This document shows positions 9,538 through 21,911 of a DNA stretch of 64,000 nt, one piece after another. This stretch comes from Fennellomyces sp. T-0311 (lineage: Eukaryota; Mucoromycota; Mucoromycetes; Mucorales; Lichtheimiaceae), in the NCBI GenBank assembly GCA_025266875.1, contig JALLLT010000012.1, forward strand, positions 62,001 to 126,000, read 5' to 3'. How positions within the stretch are numbered: position 1 is the stretch's first letter; the number at the start of each line of letters is the position of its first letter. The translations under genes were made by a program, and so were the position numbers. The notes under the pieces are model-generated. The model was not told the origin of the DNA. It saw nothing but the letters and a program-made list of their open reading frames with translations, and ran no database searches.

Positions 9538-10976
9538 TAGGGCTCTAAACGGGCCATGCCCGACGGGCATCGGGCCAGTTCAGCCGGGCCACACCTGTGG
9601 CCCGTGGCCCGTCGGGCCCAACGAAACGGGCCATGTCTTTTGCCCGAACCCGAAATTACAAGAGCCCAAATTAAAGTGGCCCGCCCGATGAAATCTACAA
9701 TGTAAACGATCTTAATGCAGCAATGACTAATGTAGAAGTGAAATGGGGTTCTGCCTTGTGTTATCGTATATAAGGTTTGGGCAAAAGTCATCTTTATTGT
9801 ATTAGATCATGTAATCGCTATCTTGCACACACTTTTTTGAAACAGCAGAACTTCTGCAAGCAACAAAGGAAGACCAAGAAGTACAAAAAGCCAAAGCGAC
9901 ACAGTGAGACAAACCAGCAATTCGACATCGCAAATGGCGTAGGAATGCATCCTGCTTTGCATTTTTTCAGCAACGTTTTTTCTCTCGATGCCCGTCAAAT
10001 GGAATTCAGGTCGACCATATTGCTTCAGAACGAATTTTTAATCACCACATACAGTACTACTCGACCATATTTATTTTCCATACAACTGAATTTTACCATA
10101 TGACTCAGCTTTGTTTTACCGGCACTCCATTCCATTTCGACATTGTGCATCCCAATCAAAAAAGGGTGGCTGCGTACATACTGTAATGGTGCATACACAG
10201 CCACCCTTATTGTTTTTCAAATAGGTACACTTTTTCAAGCGCACTACTCAAGATGAAGAAGGATGCTTGTCGTAGCTCTTTTTTCTTTATCCAATGGTTT
10301 TCTGCGAAGCACCACCTTTAGTAAGCCAAAGGTTGGTTTTTTTCGGTAATAAAGCGTCTGTATGGTCGAGACACTTTTCAATCACTATTGTTATCCTTTT
10401 TTTTTCGTGTAATAAAGCTATCATTATACTGATCCACTTTATCTTCGCGTTCTACTTCTGCTTACACAATGCCAGCTGGAAATTATCTTTGCTTGAACAC
10501 ATAGCCCTTTCACACTAATACCGGTCCTATCCAAGTTCTAAGACATTTGCGGATTAGCGTGCTGCAGGCAGTTTGAATAGTGCTAATTGACGTAGCAGCC
10601 TTTCATTGTCGCAACTTGGCCCATCAACACCAATCATTGTGTAACCGGATCATTGTAGAAACTGCTCAACCTTTTGACAAATCTTTCCATATTAAAGATG
10701 TATACTTAGTTGATTAATCTTTATTTGCAATACACGGTTTTGATAGAATCAAATTACATATATAACAAGGGCCATTTAGATGGACGTTTCATAAAGAAAA
10801 TACATATGCTTCACATTCGGGCACTCGGTCGGGCCAGTGGCCCGACGGGCGGGCCGCTATATAGGACCGTGCCCGTTCGGGCACCCACCTTCATACAGCT
10901 TTCCTGGCCCGATGCCCGAAAATGCCGGGCCAAAACGGGCGGTCCACGGGCCTGCCCGCCCGTATTTAGAGCCCTA
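9538..10976. mobile_element. Non-autonomous hAT element, 1439 bp
   Basis: The ends are TAGGGCTCTAAA and its inverse, flanked by the 8-bp duplication GTCACAGC at 9530-9537 and 10977-10984. Both are diagnostic of hAT transposons. Each end has a GC-rich subterminal array of CGGGC/GGGCC words (about 9550-9655 and 10828-10960), while the middle is AT-rich and has no transposase frame. It must have been moved by an hAT transposase encoded elsewhere. The insertion lies in the old hAT transposase gene. Confidence 0.92.
10162..10208. repeat. Hairpin inside the hAT element
   Basis: AAGGGTGGCTG is repeated inverted as CAGCCACCCTT, with extra pairing toward a loop of about 17 bases. The repeat lies near the centre of the element and could fold as a hairpin in single-stranded DNA or RNA. 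Confidence 0.7.
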
Positions 10977-11157
10977 GTCACAGCGAGGATCAACCAGCAA
11001 TACCCAGTACACTAATCAACGCAACCGAATATACATTTCCTCATACCTTCTCCATAATATCGCCCTCGGCCATTGACTGCATGAACGCTTCCGCCAACAC
11101 AACACCAGTGTGCCGCCCGGATATTGGCACAAAATCGAGGAGTACTTCCTGCAGTTT

Positions 11158-12014
11158 TGAAAATCGTTCGCGTCATAAAATACATGCATAAATGACTGCC
11201 ATAATCGAGAGGTTATTACACAAATGTTAACTGAGACACAGTGGATGCTATCTCATTAGAGTATTCCTCTGAAGAAGGTGAGCGGTGTCTCCAGCCCTTC
11301 AGTAGGTAATATGTCTTTGCCAGAATGTCTATCGACCAACGGATTGGTTACTGCTTATGCCACGGGAAGGCTTAATTATCTGTAAAACCAAGCCGGGAAG
11401 CGCTTTTTTGGTGGACAACGTTCCACGACATCGTCCCTGCACTGGCGTATGTTTTGATGCTTCAGGCCGCGAAGTAATATGTTCGAAGCCATGTGATCAT
11501 CTGACTTTAAGGTTGAGGAAAGCAGCAAAGCGTGCGCTGGACGAAAACGAAGAGAAAACTATATTACCAAGAAGCAAGCACGGACCTGTGTGCTAATCTC
11601 GCTACACGATAAAACAGAAATGATCAACAAGGGCACCCAGGCCATATTTATGTTTGGAAGACCGGGGCTATGGGGTTCAGCTTGCAATTTCTTTGCTGGC
11701 GTCAGTTTGCGTGATTCACTGTTTCAGTGGAACAAGCAGCATGGAGACGTAGCGAGATGAATAAGCCAAGGTCCGGGAGCAATTGTCAAACAGCAACGGG
11801 CGTCTTTTAAGATTAATCAGACGGTCCCACTTTTTTAGCTTGTGCGACACTATCACTCTTGTATTACCATGTCACCTCAGGGCAACGTTTGTGTGCCTTG
11901 CTCTACCCTTTTACTCCAATAGCTTCCTCATCTCTCTCACGCCTTTCCGATTCAACCTTTTTGCTTCCTTTTCCTCGACTTTTTTTTTTTGTAAAAAAAA
12001 CCTCTCGTGAGCGA
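11158..12014. other. Intergenic region before the kinesin gene
   Basis: The left part is decayed sequence beyond the hAT relic. A 79-codon frame on the + strand (11357-11596; Cys/Lys-rich, with FDASGREVICSKPCDH) matches no family I know and may be chance. From about 11830 to 12000 the DNA becomes pyrimidine-rich with T and CT runs, as expected for the promoter and leader of the kinesin gene. Confidence 0.4.
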
Positions 12015-15000
12015 ATGGCAGCAACAGCGGTGAGGTATGTGTGGGGTAGCTGCTTTTTTTTGCGCCGGGGCCCAGCTCCGATGCATTGACCGTGCACAAT
12101 TTCACAGAGTTGGACTTCGTGTCAGGCCATTGACACAAAAGGAGCATTTCGAGAATTGCACTGAATGTTTGTCGTATGTTCCGAACGAACCACAAATCTT
12201 GATTGGTACAGACAAGTCGTTCACGTATGACTATGTGTTTGACAGCGCTGCTTCGCAGTCCCAAGTGTATGGGACAGCAGCAGTGCCGCTTCTGGACAAA
12301 TTTATGGACGGGTAAGCAACAGGCTACGGTTTTTCAAAGGCGGGCTAAATAAGGTTCACTAGATTCAACGCCACCATCCTCGCTTACGGGTAAGGTTACG
12401 ATAGGCAGACTGTGGAACGATAGTAACGTATAGTTTATGTCAGCCAAACCGGCAGCGGAAAGACGTACAGCATGGGCACTGGACTGCACAATACCAGGGT
12501 GGGCGAAGATGAAGGTGAGATCCATGGACTCGTCTGGCGGATGCAACGAAAAGCTGAGGCCATGTTCGATAGGCATTGTGCCGCGTTGCATGCTTCGCTT
12601 GTTCGAAAGCATGGAGCAGCGGTCAAAAGAGACGGCACACTTCAAGTACGAGATCTATGTGTCGTTTCTGGAGCTATACAACGAAGAGCTCGTCGATTTG
12701 CTCAACCCCAACACCGTTCAGCGCAAAAAGGGCGCAGGGGCAGCATCGACGGCGGAAATCTCCATACGTGAAGATATTGCGGGGCACATATACTGGAGCG
12801 GTGTTCGGGAGGAACGGTGCTCCAGTCCCGAAGAAATACTCGGGTACCTGGCCAAGGGCTCGCTCTGCAGAACCACCGGATCCACGGATATGAATACGGT
12901 ATCGTCGCGTTCCCATGCCATCTTTTCTGTCATTTTGAAGCAGCAGCGCCGGGAGGACGACGGAAGCGACAAGTCGTTGACTAGTAAATTCCATTTTGTC
13001 GATCTGGCCGGATCCGAACGGGTAAGTGTCCGCCGCCTTATTGGTGCATATCGAGCTGACCTTGCAAACAGCTGAAGCGAACCAATGCACAAGGTGATCG
13101 TGCAAAAGAGGGCATCGCCATCAACTCTGGACTGCTGGCACTGGGCAACGTCATTTCCGCTCTCGGAGATGAGACCCGTCGCGCAACACATGTCCCATAC
13201 CGCGATTCTAAGCTCACGAGACTGTTGCAAGACTCGCTAGGCGGCAACAGTCAGACTCTCATGCTGGCTTGTGTGTCACCGTCGGACTCGAATTTCATGG
13301 AGACCTTGAATACCATGAAATATGCCAATCGCGCTCGCAACATCAAAAATCGCGTTACGATCAATCAAGACTTTGCCGGGAGTTCCATCGAGATTAATCA
13401 ACTGCGCTCGTATATCGCCCGATTGCGCATGGAAGTCGCTTCGTTGCGCGCCAACGGTGCTACCGACGTCACGGCCACCGATGGAGGCGAAAGCAAGGCT
13501 TTGCGCGCTGAAATTGGTCGTTTACGGGATCGCATCCAAGACATGTCCACTAATCTGATTCAAGTCACCAGTGAGCGTGATACGTTGATGATGGAACGTG
13601 AATTGGGTGACTTTATGAACGCATCGACCACCGCGCCCGAACCGTCCTCTCATCCGATGGTCGTACAATATCAAAAGACCATCCACGATTTGACAAACGA
13701 GCTGCAAGACACGCGGGACCGCTTAGCATTTTTGGAAAATGCTCAACCCATGGCTATGCAGGCAATGATGATGGCCAGCTCCTCGTTCCAGAAGTCTGGC
13801 GCTACCATGTCCATGAGTACTTCGACAAGCCAACGTCGTGGCCGTCGCTCACGTCGTCGCCATGTCACGCCCAATAGCAGCAGTACAACCATGCTGCACA
13901 CTGCCCGAATGACATCCAAGCATTCTGCTCGGCGCCCGGTTCTTTCGCAGAGTTCGAGCACCAGGCTTCAGCAACGATACCAGAACGGTGTCATTACCCC
14001 GCAATATACCCTCAGCAAAAACGAAGATGAAATCCGTCAAGAAGTCAAAGATAGCATTGCCAAGGCAAGAGCCGAGATCCAAAAGGGAATGCAAGTGCTG
14101 GATCTTGCAAAGGTAATTTGCGAACGTTCGCGATGGACCTTTACTCATGCAGCTGGAGTTAGCCTCTTGATGATGCTGCAAGGGATTGGGAAGAGGAGCT
14201 CAAGGTAAGCCAGTGCTTCCACCTACATGTGCGTGTGTATGCTGACTGGTTCCTAGGAATTCGAGGAGCATGAAAAATCGCTTTATGGTGATAAGGATAT
14301 GCAGCGCACATCCTCTGATGAAGGCAACTTTACGCCCGCACGATCACCTGTTGAAGATGACTTGCTTGGAAGTGCGTTGATGGATGAAATCGAAACCTTG
14401 GTAAACCCGCACACGCTGCTTGGATTCCGCGTATTAAACGTACCCCCTTATAGGCTGTTCCAGCATGGGAAGGACCCGGTATCGGACAACGATCTGAAGA
14501 AGCAGACGATAGCAGCAGCTCTTCGGGTGGATCAGCACCTCCATCGATCGCCAACCTTGGTCTATCCGAAAAGACCAAGCATAATGCTCAACTCAGTCGA
14601 ATGCTCCACCAGATTCAATCGGACATCCGAGTCAAAGAAGAGCTAGTGTCCCATCTGGAGAAATCCGAAAACGAATACTCGCTGATGCGTCGCAAGTTTG
14701 ATGATCGTATCTCGCAGCTTCAAGGCCAACTGGATGTATTGCAACGTGAACGAGATCACACGCTGTCGCGAACCAAAGCACGTTTATCCAGCAAGTCCGA
14801 GATGACCATCCAAATCAAAGAAAAGCAGCATTTGATCGAAATCAGGCACGCGTACGAGGCTAAGATGAAGCATCTCTTGTCCGAAATCCAAGAGCTCAAG
14901 CGCAAGTACTCGCAAACAACAACAGCCATGCAGGCCACAAGGAACCAGAACGAGACGTTACTGCGATCATTGCGCGTCAACGTCGAGACGCTCAAGGTCG

Positions 15001-17129
15001 AAAAGAAGCGCATGATCAAGCGGATGAAGCAGGAAGCAGAGCGCGTTCGTGAGCAATCCACGTTGCAGGAACGCAAGATTCAGCAGCTTCAGCGATTGAA
15101 CGCCGAAGCTAACCTTGCTCGTCGACGATTGGAAAGGCAACACGAGCAGCAACAAATGACACTTAAGCAGCGCGACCAAGAAGTGTTGATGAACAACAAT
15201 CAACTCAAGCAATTGACCAATGTGCTCAAGAAGGCTGTACGTGAAGGTGGTGTTTTGGATGAACGATTGCTAAGCAAAGTTACGCATATTGTCGGCGGAA
15301 GCTTTGCTCTCATTGCTCGTCGTGCTCAACGACCCGATCGAAAGACATTGCGTCGTCGAATGAAAAAGATTCCTGTCGAGGTCCGTGTCAGCCGCAAGAA
15401 GCAGTTGATGGATAATGCTTTGTACCAGTTTATCCAAGGCAAGCAGGCGGTGGTGGAGATGGAGCAGCTGCTGTTCCGTCGCGAACGCTTGGCTGCGGAG
15501 AAACTGGAATTGATTGAAGAACGTCGTCATATTTATTTGGCGGAAAAGGAGAACGCCGAAGCGACTGGTCAAGCCATGGATACACTTGCCTTGGACTTCA
15601 CCGATGAACGTATCGATCTCATCTCTGCTGAGATCTCATACTTGTCGGCACGCGTGAGGGCGCTCCAATCCGAGGCCGCCGGCGATGCCATTTCGGATGG
15701 CAGTGACACCGGAAGTGTCGGGTCCAATCCCGCAGTGATGCAACAGCCGCATCAACGACAGGAGAAACGAGTTGCATTTGCAGATGATATTGTCAGCGAA
15801 TCCATCACTCCTCAAGGTGACGGCTGGGCCGACATGGATGTTTTCGAAGAGCAGTTTAGTGTGCCGGCATCTGCTGCTCCCGAAATGGCGTATGATATTT
15901 TGGTGAAATTGATCAAGACGCTCGAGTTGGATGAAGCCAAGGTCATTGCCGAGGCACTTATTGAGGATATCATGAATCTTCGCATGAGTGACTCGAACGG
16001 CCAAGTCACCATCCAGAATCTGGAAAAGACCGTGCATGACTTGCGTCGCACGTTGATCGTGATGAAACGCGCAGCCATTACAACCACTGTCGAGAACGAA
16101 AGGCGTATCCGAAAGCTGGAAGAGAGGGACTTTGGAAGGCGCGGTAGTCGACACAATGCCGATGATGATAGCGCAATCGATGTTAAAATCGAAGAGTATA
16201 TCAACAGCGGCAATACCATCTTTGACAAGATTTACGAAGACGGAATTCGCGGAGTCGTTGGTACACCTGAACCCATGATTGATTCGCGCCGGTCGTCCAT
16301 TGCTTCGTTCACAGCTGACGAACCGCTTTTACCCCCACCATCCCCTGTCACTTCGCCCACGTACGTGACACAATCAAGTACTCGCGGCAGCGGTGCTGGC
16401 GGCGTCCGGCCACCGGTGTCTTTGACGGATAAAGGCAATCGCCACGCTAATGCACGGGAAGCAACACCCTCTCCAGATAGATTCCTAAATATGATTCAGG
16501 TATGTTGCATTCACTGCATCAGGAGCTATGTGTTATTGATTTTATTTCAATAGCGACGGCTGTCTTGGCAACAGCGCATTGCAAACGGCTCTGAATCGCC
16601 GATACCTATGGTTATGGCCAACCCTAGTGAATTTGCGAGATACAGCAATGATCTGGAGCCTTCGACCCCATCTCGCAGTAATCATATCCGACGGTCATCG
16701 ATGCAATCGGACCATTCATCGTCACAACACTCCTCGGCGTCGTTACGCAAACGAGCCTATTCGTTGCAACAGCCACCGGTTCCGCAGCGAAGACGCACAT
16801 CGTTGCGTGGACTTTCCATGCTCCAATACGATAATGAGCCACAGTCGCCACCGACTCAGCCCGTTGCTACCATGTCATACCAGCAGCGGTTCCAACAGCC
16901 GCCTCAGCGCCCAACTATTGGTCCGGTCGTAAGCTCGTCGTCCATGGCAATGGAGCGAGCGCACAGTGCTGGTAACGTTTTCGACCGACTATCGCAAACA
17001 CCGACGCGTGCTTCGCGAGCCAAGATGGCCTATCGCTATAGTAGCGGCAGTGTGGAAGATCTCAGACAACAGTGGGAGATAGAACGTGCTTCCAGTGCTC
17101 TCAGCGGCTCCTACCAACTGCCGCAGTAA
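12015..17129 (+). CDS. Kinesin-4 family motor protein (KIF4/KIF21-like)
   Basis: This is an N-terminal, plus-end-type microtubule motor of 1539 residues from ten exons: 12015-12034, 12108-12311, 12363-12389, 12444-12514, 12573-13021, 13072-14112, 14163-14204, 14257-14400, 14454-16499 and 16554-17129. The motor (about 1-350) has an intact P-loop GQTGSGKT (84-91), switch I SSRSH (about 218-222) and switch II DLAGSE (about 251). It also has the [18 protein letters not shown] helix and [10 protein letters not shown] at the neck. The opening VGLRVRPL and [14 protein letters not shown] are typical of kinesin-4. Long coiled coils follow (about 370-1000), then a Ser/Pro/Gln-rich basic tail. Kinesin-4 motors regulate microtubule growth on spindles and cytoplasmic tracks. 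Exon phases all agree. AATAAA follows at 17190. Confidence 0.88.
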
Positions 17130-17189
17130 TACATAATTTTGTTATATCTATTAGCTATAAGTTTTTATTTTTCTGTATAAAAAAGCCCA

Positions 17190-17195
17190 AATAAA
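17190..17195 (+). terminator. Polyadenylation signal of the kinesin-4 gene
   Basis: AATAAA lies 61 bases after the stop codon, behind a T-rich stretch. Confidence 0.5.
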
Positions 17196-17332
17196 ATGCC
17201 TATACACCATCGCTGGCACCGCATGTCGCTCAATCTATTCAGTAGCTCAACTGAGAATGAAATTTGGCTTGATGACACGCAGTGCGTGAGCTGAGCAAAG
17301 ACTCACGCTTTCCAACAGCTTTACGAAATCCA

Positions 17333-18182
17333 ATGTCTGACTTTGGCGACTTTAATTCCTCCAACGATCCCACCGCCGACTTTTTGGCCCGCGAACGTGC
17401 TGCTCTCGGCGAAGATGCTGATCTATTTTCATCTGGCGAAGTTCCTTCGGGTCTTGGTGCTGATGCAGGAATCGACTTGATGGGCTCATCTGATATTACC
17501 TCTTCGGTCGTGTCCCCACCTCCAGCATTATCGGCTCAAAATGTGACCTCGCCAGGTGCCGCCGACTATTCTGCATTCGAAAGCGACTTTCCCAAGGCTG
17601 AAGAACTCGAAAACTCACAAGTAAGAAATATATATCCGGCTATGTGAGCACCATAGCTAAGCGACCCTTGTCCTAGGCGTTCCACAAAGCCATGTTACCA
17701 GACGAAGAACCGGAAGTGGTCCGGTAAGTGAAGAGAGGATACGCAATACTTGAGGCATGGGAGTAACAGTCCCGTGTGGCAGACAATGGCGCGAGAAACA
17801 AAGAGAATTGATTGCCAAGCGTGATGAGGAGGCCGAAAACAAAAAGCAGGAGACGATCCAACGTGCGCGCGAGGAAATCGACAAGTTCTACGAAGATTAC
17901 AATGAAAAGAAGCAAAGAACGATCGAGGACAACAGGTATGGTTTGTTGCTATGGTGTAAACAACAACATTGGCGTTAACTTGGCAACAGAGAGCGTGAGG
18001 AGAACTATCTGAAGGACCGCGAAGACGCATCGTCAGCAAACATCTGGGAGCGCGTTGTCCGCGAGTTTGACGTGACAAACGCAAAATCTGGCCACCACAC
18101 GCGCGATGTAAGCCGAATGAAGCAGCTGATGCTGGACTTGAGAAAGGACGCCAAAGCGCCGGGCACGATTGTGCAGGCATAA
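17333..18182 (+). CDS. CLC1: Clathrin light chain
   Basis: Regulatory light chain of the clathrin triskelion, acting on coated pits and Golgi/endosome vesicles. Four exons (17333-17620, 17677-17723, 17783-17935, 17990-18182) give 226 residues, the usual size. The N-terminus is acidic and disordered and holds the light-chain motif YSAFESDFP (about 83-91). The central helix that binds the heavy chain includes WREKQRELIAKRDEEAENKK and continues through IDKFYEDYNEKK. The C-terminal segment NIWERVVREFDVTN is the conserved light-chain end. The ATG chosen gives MSDFGDF, as in other fungal light chains. Confidence 0.93.
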
Positions 18183-18508
18183 AAATAGTAGTAGAGCATA
18201 TCCCCCTCCGTAGCACCCCCTTTCCCATATTTTACTGGAATGCAAACAATGATAATGCTTTTTTATTCCATGCGCAGTTTGTGACTTACATGCATAAGAA
18301 ACGCTTTTGGGTCCGATACATACATCGTCCATTTGTCTTCCGTTTCACCAAAAACACGCGACAAAGTGGACAGAGTGAACGCTTCTTTTTTGCTAGAAAG
18401 ACGCTCCAAGGTACACACCTTCTTTTTCTTTCAGAAGAAAACAGCTCTTGTCCCTTTTTTGCTCTGTTGCCTAACCCCGTCTTTACGTTTCCTAAGCGAA
18501 ATTCCATA
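18183..18508. other. Promoter and leader between CLC1 and the methyltransferase
   Basis: The stretch has no gene. It contains T- and CT-rich runs near 18380-18450 that are typical of a leader. An in-frame ATG at 18281 extends the next gene upstream, but the resulting sequence is basic, low in conserved character and unlike the family. Confidence 0.4.
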
Positions 18509-20017
18509 ATGATGCTGAAAACGATATCGCCACTGATTGTGGTAGATCCCATGCGGAAAAATAGCCAGCCCGTCAAGATCGTGATTGTGGAAGACCATAC
18601 GGTTACCGATGAAAACGATTTCTACCAGAGCTTGCACCGCCATTCCATATTGCACCGACTCGTCCTTGCTCGGCCCTTTTCTCCAACGCTCACTCTCGAC
18701 AAATGGCACCGGATCGACCTTGAGGTGGTGAACGAGCTGGGACTTTCGCTCAAGGGAAACAAAGACGCAAAGTGCTGCATGTCTCTCAGCTGCCACCTGT
18801 TTGTGGTGGATGGCACGCACGGAGGATTGACCAAGGCGCCCACTGCCTTAAAATTAGAGTATCGACCGCTACAAGTCGATAACTGGGACAATAGTGTGCC
18901 TGCAGACTTACCTGGTTTTCATAGCAGTGGAACAGGTGGCATCGAAGTGAAAGTGACAACCTCGCAATCGCTTGGCTCACTGCAGTATACGACAAAAGCA
19001 AAATACTTTGTGCGCGTTGCACCTGTGTGTGATGCCTACAAGACTCTGGATGCACTGCCCTTGACTCTGGGACCCATGGATATTCAGCAGCAGCGGATCG
19101 AATCTATCACCTGGTCGAACGACCGACTGTCATCAGTGGCAACGTTTCGGCAATACGCCCTCGATAGCCTGGCCCCGCAGCTCTTGCAGGGCAGATTCTT
19201 TGTTGTGAAGGAGGGCTGGAAGATGGGGACGCCTGGTAAGATATGGGACTCGGCATTGGTCATGTCGGACATGTTTGCGAAGCGGATTATGCAGGAACGT
19301 GATTGTTTGAAGGGACGACATGTCGTTGATCTCAGTGCCGGGTAAATATTTAGTGCCATTCTGTTGCCTCGTTACTAATTTGCCATATCTACCAGAACCG
19401 GCTGCATCGGTTTGCTGCTTGCATTGTTGCTACGCCGTTTGATCACTAACCATACCTGCCATGTTACCTTGACGGACGTTCCCGAAGCCTTGGATCTGAT
19501 ACATGAGAACCAAATTTTGAACCTGGGCACGAGTTCCGATCCAAATGTCCACATTGACAAGCTGCGTTGGGGAAGTGGCCATGATGCCAAACACATCCTG
19601 AAGCGTGGCTACCCCGATATCATCCTTGCGAGTGATGTACTTTACGACCCAACTTGCTTTTCTATGCTGGTGGACACCTTGAAAACGCTGAGCGCCCCCC
19701 AGCAGACGGTTATCTATTTGGGGTATAAGCGTCGCGGACTCAAACGGGAGGATGAAAGTGCTTTTTTTAACATGGCAAAGCGACACTTCCATATCACAAC
19801 AATTGACGAGCACCAAGACATTACTTATTCGAATCCCGTGGACTGGGAAGTCCAAAATGGCTATATGAGGCGAAACCACATGGCTATGGACGGCAAAGGA
19901 TGGTTGGGCCCCGCGGGCACCGGCGCCGACATTTTCGGAGAGTCGAGACAGGAAGGCAAAGTGATCATTTACCGCTTGGTCAGGAAGACAGCCCACAGCG
20001 TCAGAGCCGTCCCCTGA
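18509..20017 (+). CDS. Family-16 (METTL21-like) protein methyltransferase
   Basis: S-adenosylmethionine-dependent methyltransferase of the Methyltransf_16 group, whose known members modify lysines of chaperones and translation factors. Two exons (18509-19341, 19396-20017) give 484 residues. Motif I is DLSAGTGCIGLL, split by the intron exactly inside the glycine loop. The post-I acidic strand is VTLTDVPEALDLI, and the hallmark D-V-L-Y-D appears in ILASDVLYDPTCF. The first 250 residues form an extra domain of mixed strands not typical of the short METTL21 enzymes, with no family I recognise. The substrate cannot be told from sequence. Confidence 0.8.
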
Positions 20018-20126
20018 TTAACTGCATTCGAGATAGTCCCCATATATATCCATCCCATCAAGATATTAAATATCTATGCGTACATATTAAATACCCTTTA
20101 TTCCCACTGGTTGATGGTGTACTATG

Positions 20127-20579
20127 CTAGAAGTATGGGAACTGTGTCATTGCAGGATTGGGCCAGAGAGGACCAGGAGGCATTGGACGGCCATTAGCAA
20201 CCGTCCATGGCTGCGGTGCTTGGAGTATGACAGGCACCGGAACCATCGGTGGCGATCTAGATGACATTGGATACGGATGCGAAAAATAGGATGGGATCCA
20301 ATACTGTGGGGACATAGTTATGTAGGAAGGATGGATAGGAGCACAAGTTGACCGTCTTCTTCTGTGCGTCAGGTGATGACCAGCTCTAGGTCCTCGTCGC
20401 TTTGGATATACATATTCCATGGACTCTTCTTCAGACTCTGACTGGCCGTGCTCGCTGCTCTGGTCCTTTGCGACGGTGATATTTACTTGTTGAGACTGAT
20501 CATCTCCCTGAGACTGCTCATCTTGGGTTTGTGAATCTAGCTGATAGGCTGCCAGGTACTTAATAAAATGATCAAGCAT
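20127..20579 (-). CDS. Hypothetical protein, 150 residues, Pro/Met-rich C-terminus
   Basis: A single-exon frame with a plausible ATG. The N-terminus (MLDHFIKYLAAYQL) can form a short helix, then comes a Gln/Ser/Asp/Glu-rich stretch and a basic RRGPRAGHHLTHRRRR patch. The last 60 residues are rich in Pro, Met, Tyr and Trp. There is no known domain; it reads like a small disordered nuclear or RNA-binding factor. It lies head-to-head with the HSF gene, so the 260 bases between them may be a shared promoter. Confidence 0.45.
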   Translation of the reverse strand: MLDHFIKYLAAYQLDSQTQDEQSQGDDQSQQVNITVAKDQSSEHGQSESEEESMEYVYPKRRGPRAGHHLTHRRRRSTCAPIHPSYITMSPQYWIPSYFSHPYPMSSRSPPMVPVPVILQAPQPWTVANGRPMPPGPLWPNPAMTQFPYF

Positions 20580-20841
20580 TGCTTCTTGACGTTATTAATT
20601 TGCTATCGGCTCATTTTGGTTCTCTGTATTTATTCACGACACGCTGGTGATGTGAATTCATCGTCAGGAGGCCTCACCGGTGCCGCTGCATGCGTGCCAC
20701 ATCGATGGCTGCGCAGATAAGATGCCATGACGCCCCGCCTTGTAGTCAGAAAGCGGCACGTACCACCGCCGTGGGACCGCAGCACGTTCAATTCCAGAGA
20801 CCAACCGTTTTCACTGGTTCTCTTTTCATACAAGCTCTCTC

Positions 20842-21885
20842 ATGCCAGCCGCTGCCAAGGTGTCCAAACTCAATCACAATATGGCATCATTCCCCAGCAA
20901 ACTATTCAAGCAAGTTTGGCTGAATGTCGCACATATAATGTTAAACTGACTGCTTTATACATAGCATGCTGAATGATCCAACCACGAACGATTTAATTTG
21001 TTGGACAGAATCCGGTACTTCGTTCCTTATTACTGATCCGGCCGAGCTCGCAAAACGAGTACTGCCTCGGTATTTCAAACACGATCGGTATTCGTCTTTT
21101 GTTCGTCAGCTCAACACATATGGCTTCCGCAAGGTGCCTCAGCTTCAACAAGGAGTATTGCAACCTGATGACAGCAGTTGTACCCTGATAGAGTTCACAC
21201 ATCCCCGGTTTACTCGCGACCAGCCTGACGTGCTCTTGCAGGTTCAACGGAAGGCGCCACGAAACAAGCAGCTGGTGCCTGCTCAACCTGCCCCGTCGGT
21301 GTTGGACGAACTTGCTGCCATCAAGAAGAATCAGTTGAGTATCAGGAATGAACTAAAGTGTATCCAACAAGAAAACCAAGCAATATGGCAAGCGATTCTG
21401 GATGCTCGGGCGCGCAGTCAACAACATCAAGATACTATCGACAAAGTCCTTCAGTTCCTGGCCTCCGCAGTCTCGTCACGTGGTTTGCGATCCAACAAGA
21501 GGCGCTTAATGATTGGTGAGCAACAGGAGATTGCTAATATAGATTCGCCAGCGTTTGACCTGAACGACCTTGTTGAGGGTAAATGGTTACATTTTTCCTT
21601 GTCGGACAAGTCTATTAAATGCTACTATTAGCCCCCCCTCAAGTTGACCACGACCAACTACAGTCCTTCATGCATCTTATTCAGGCAAGCCCATCTCATA
21701 TTTCAACCAATGATTTAGCAATCCCGGGCCCACCATCTTCGCTCACGGACGTCACCAACGCTGTTAATGAAGATATCAACCAGATTGATGTGGAGTCCCT
21801 CGTCCAGCAGCTGGGAGTACCAGGTGACGCTACTAACGCCGGGGATGAGTTTTGGGACACATTGTGGGAGAAAAATGAGAAATGA
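20842..21885 (+). CDS. HSF-type transcription factor
   Basis: Heat-shock-factor-fold DNA-binding protein of 311 residues. Exons are 20842-20909, 20965-21578 and 21632-21885. The winged-helix domain (about 15-115) is complete: FPSKLFNML, the Trp in NDLICW, FLITDP, LPRYFKHDRYSSFVRQLNTY (recognition helix) and FTHPRFTRDQPDVL. A coiled coil for oligomerisation follows (about 130-200, with LRSNKRRLMI at its end). The C-terminus is acidic and aromatic (FWDTLW), a likely activation motif. The first intron begins GCAAGT, a GC-AG intron; only this splice keeps the frame and yields the conserved LFNML. It could be Hsf1- or Sfl1-like. Confidence 0.87.
20910..20964 (+). other. GC-AG intron in the HSF gene
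   Basis: The donor is GCAAGT and the acceptor ATAG. A GT donor two to three bases away would shift the frame into a stop, while the GC donor joins AA to C and restores the HSF signature. Confidence 0.75.
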
Positions 21886-21911
21886 TATCTATAAGCACGT
21901 TGTAAAGGAAC

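Larger units (their letters stand above)
9360..11157 (-). pseudogene. Relic of a hAT-family transposase, interrupted
   Basis: On the minus strand, 11157-11047 encodes LQEVLLDFVPISGRHTGVVL, the segment before the second catalytic Asp of hAT transposases. After a GTATGA intron donor, the frame crosses the later insertion and continues at 9537 with ILAVTHDNTSNNTTVMAEV. That matches the family signature T.DNASNN, followed by RQRCIAHVIN (the C..H..N motif). An in-frame TAG lies at 9475-9477, and the sequence after HVIN no longer resembles the family, so the gene is dead. It was then split by the non-autonomous hAT element at 9538-10976. Confidence 0.7.
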
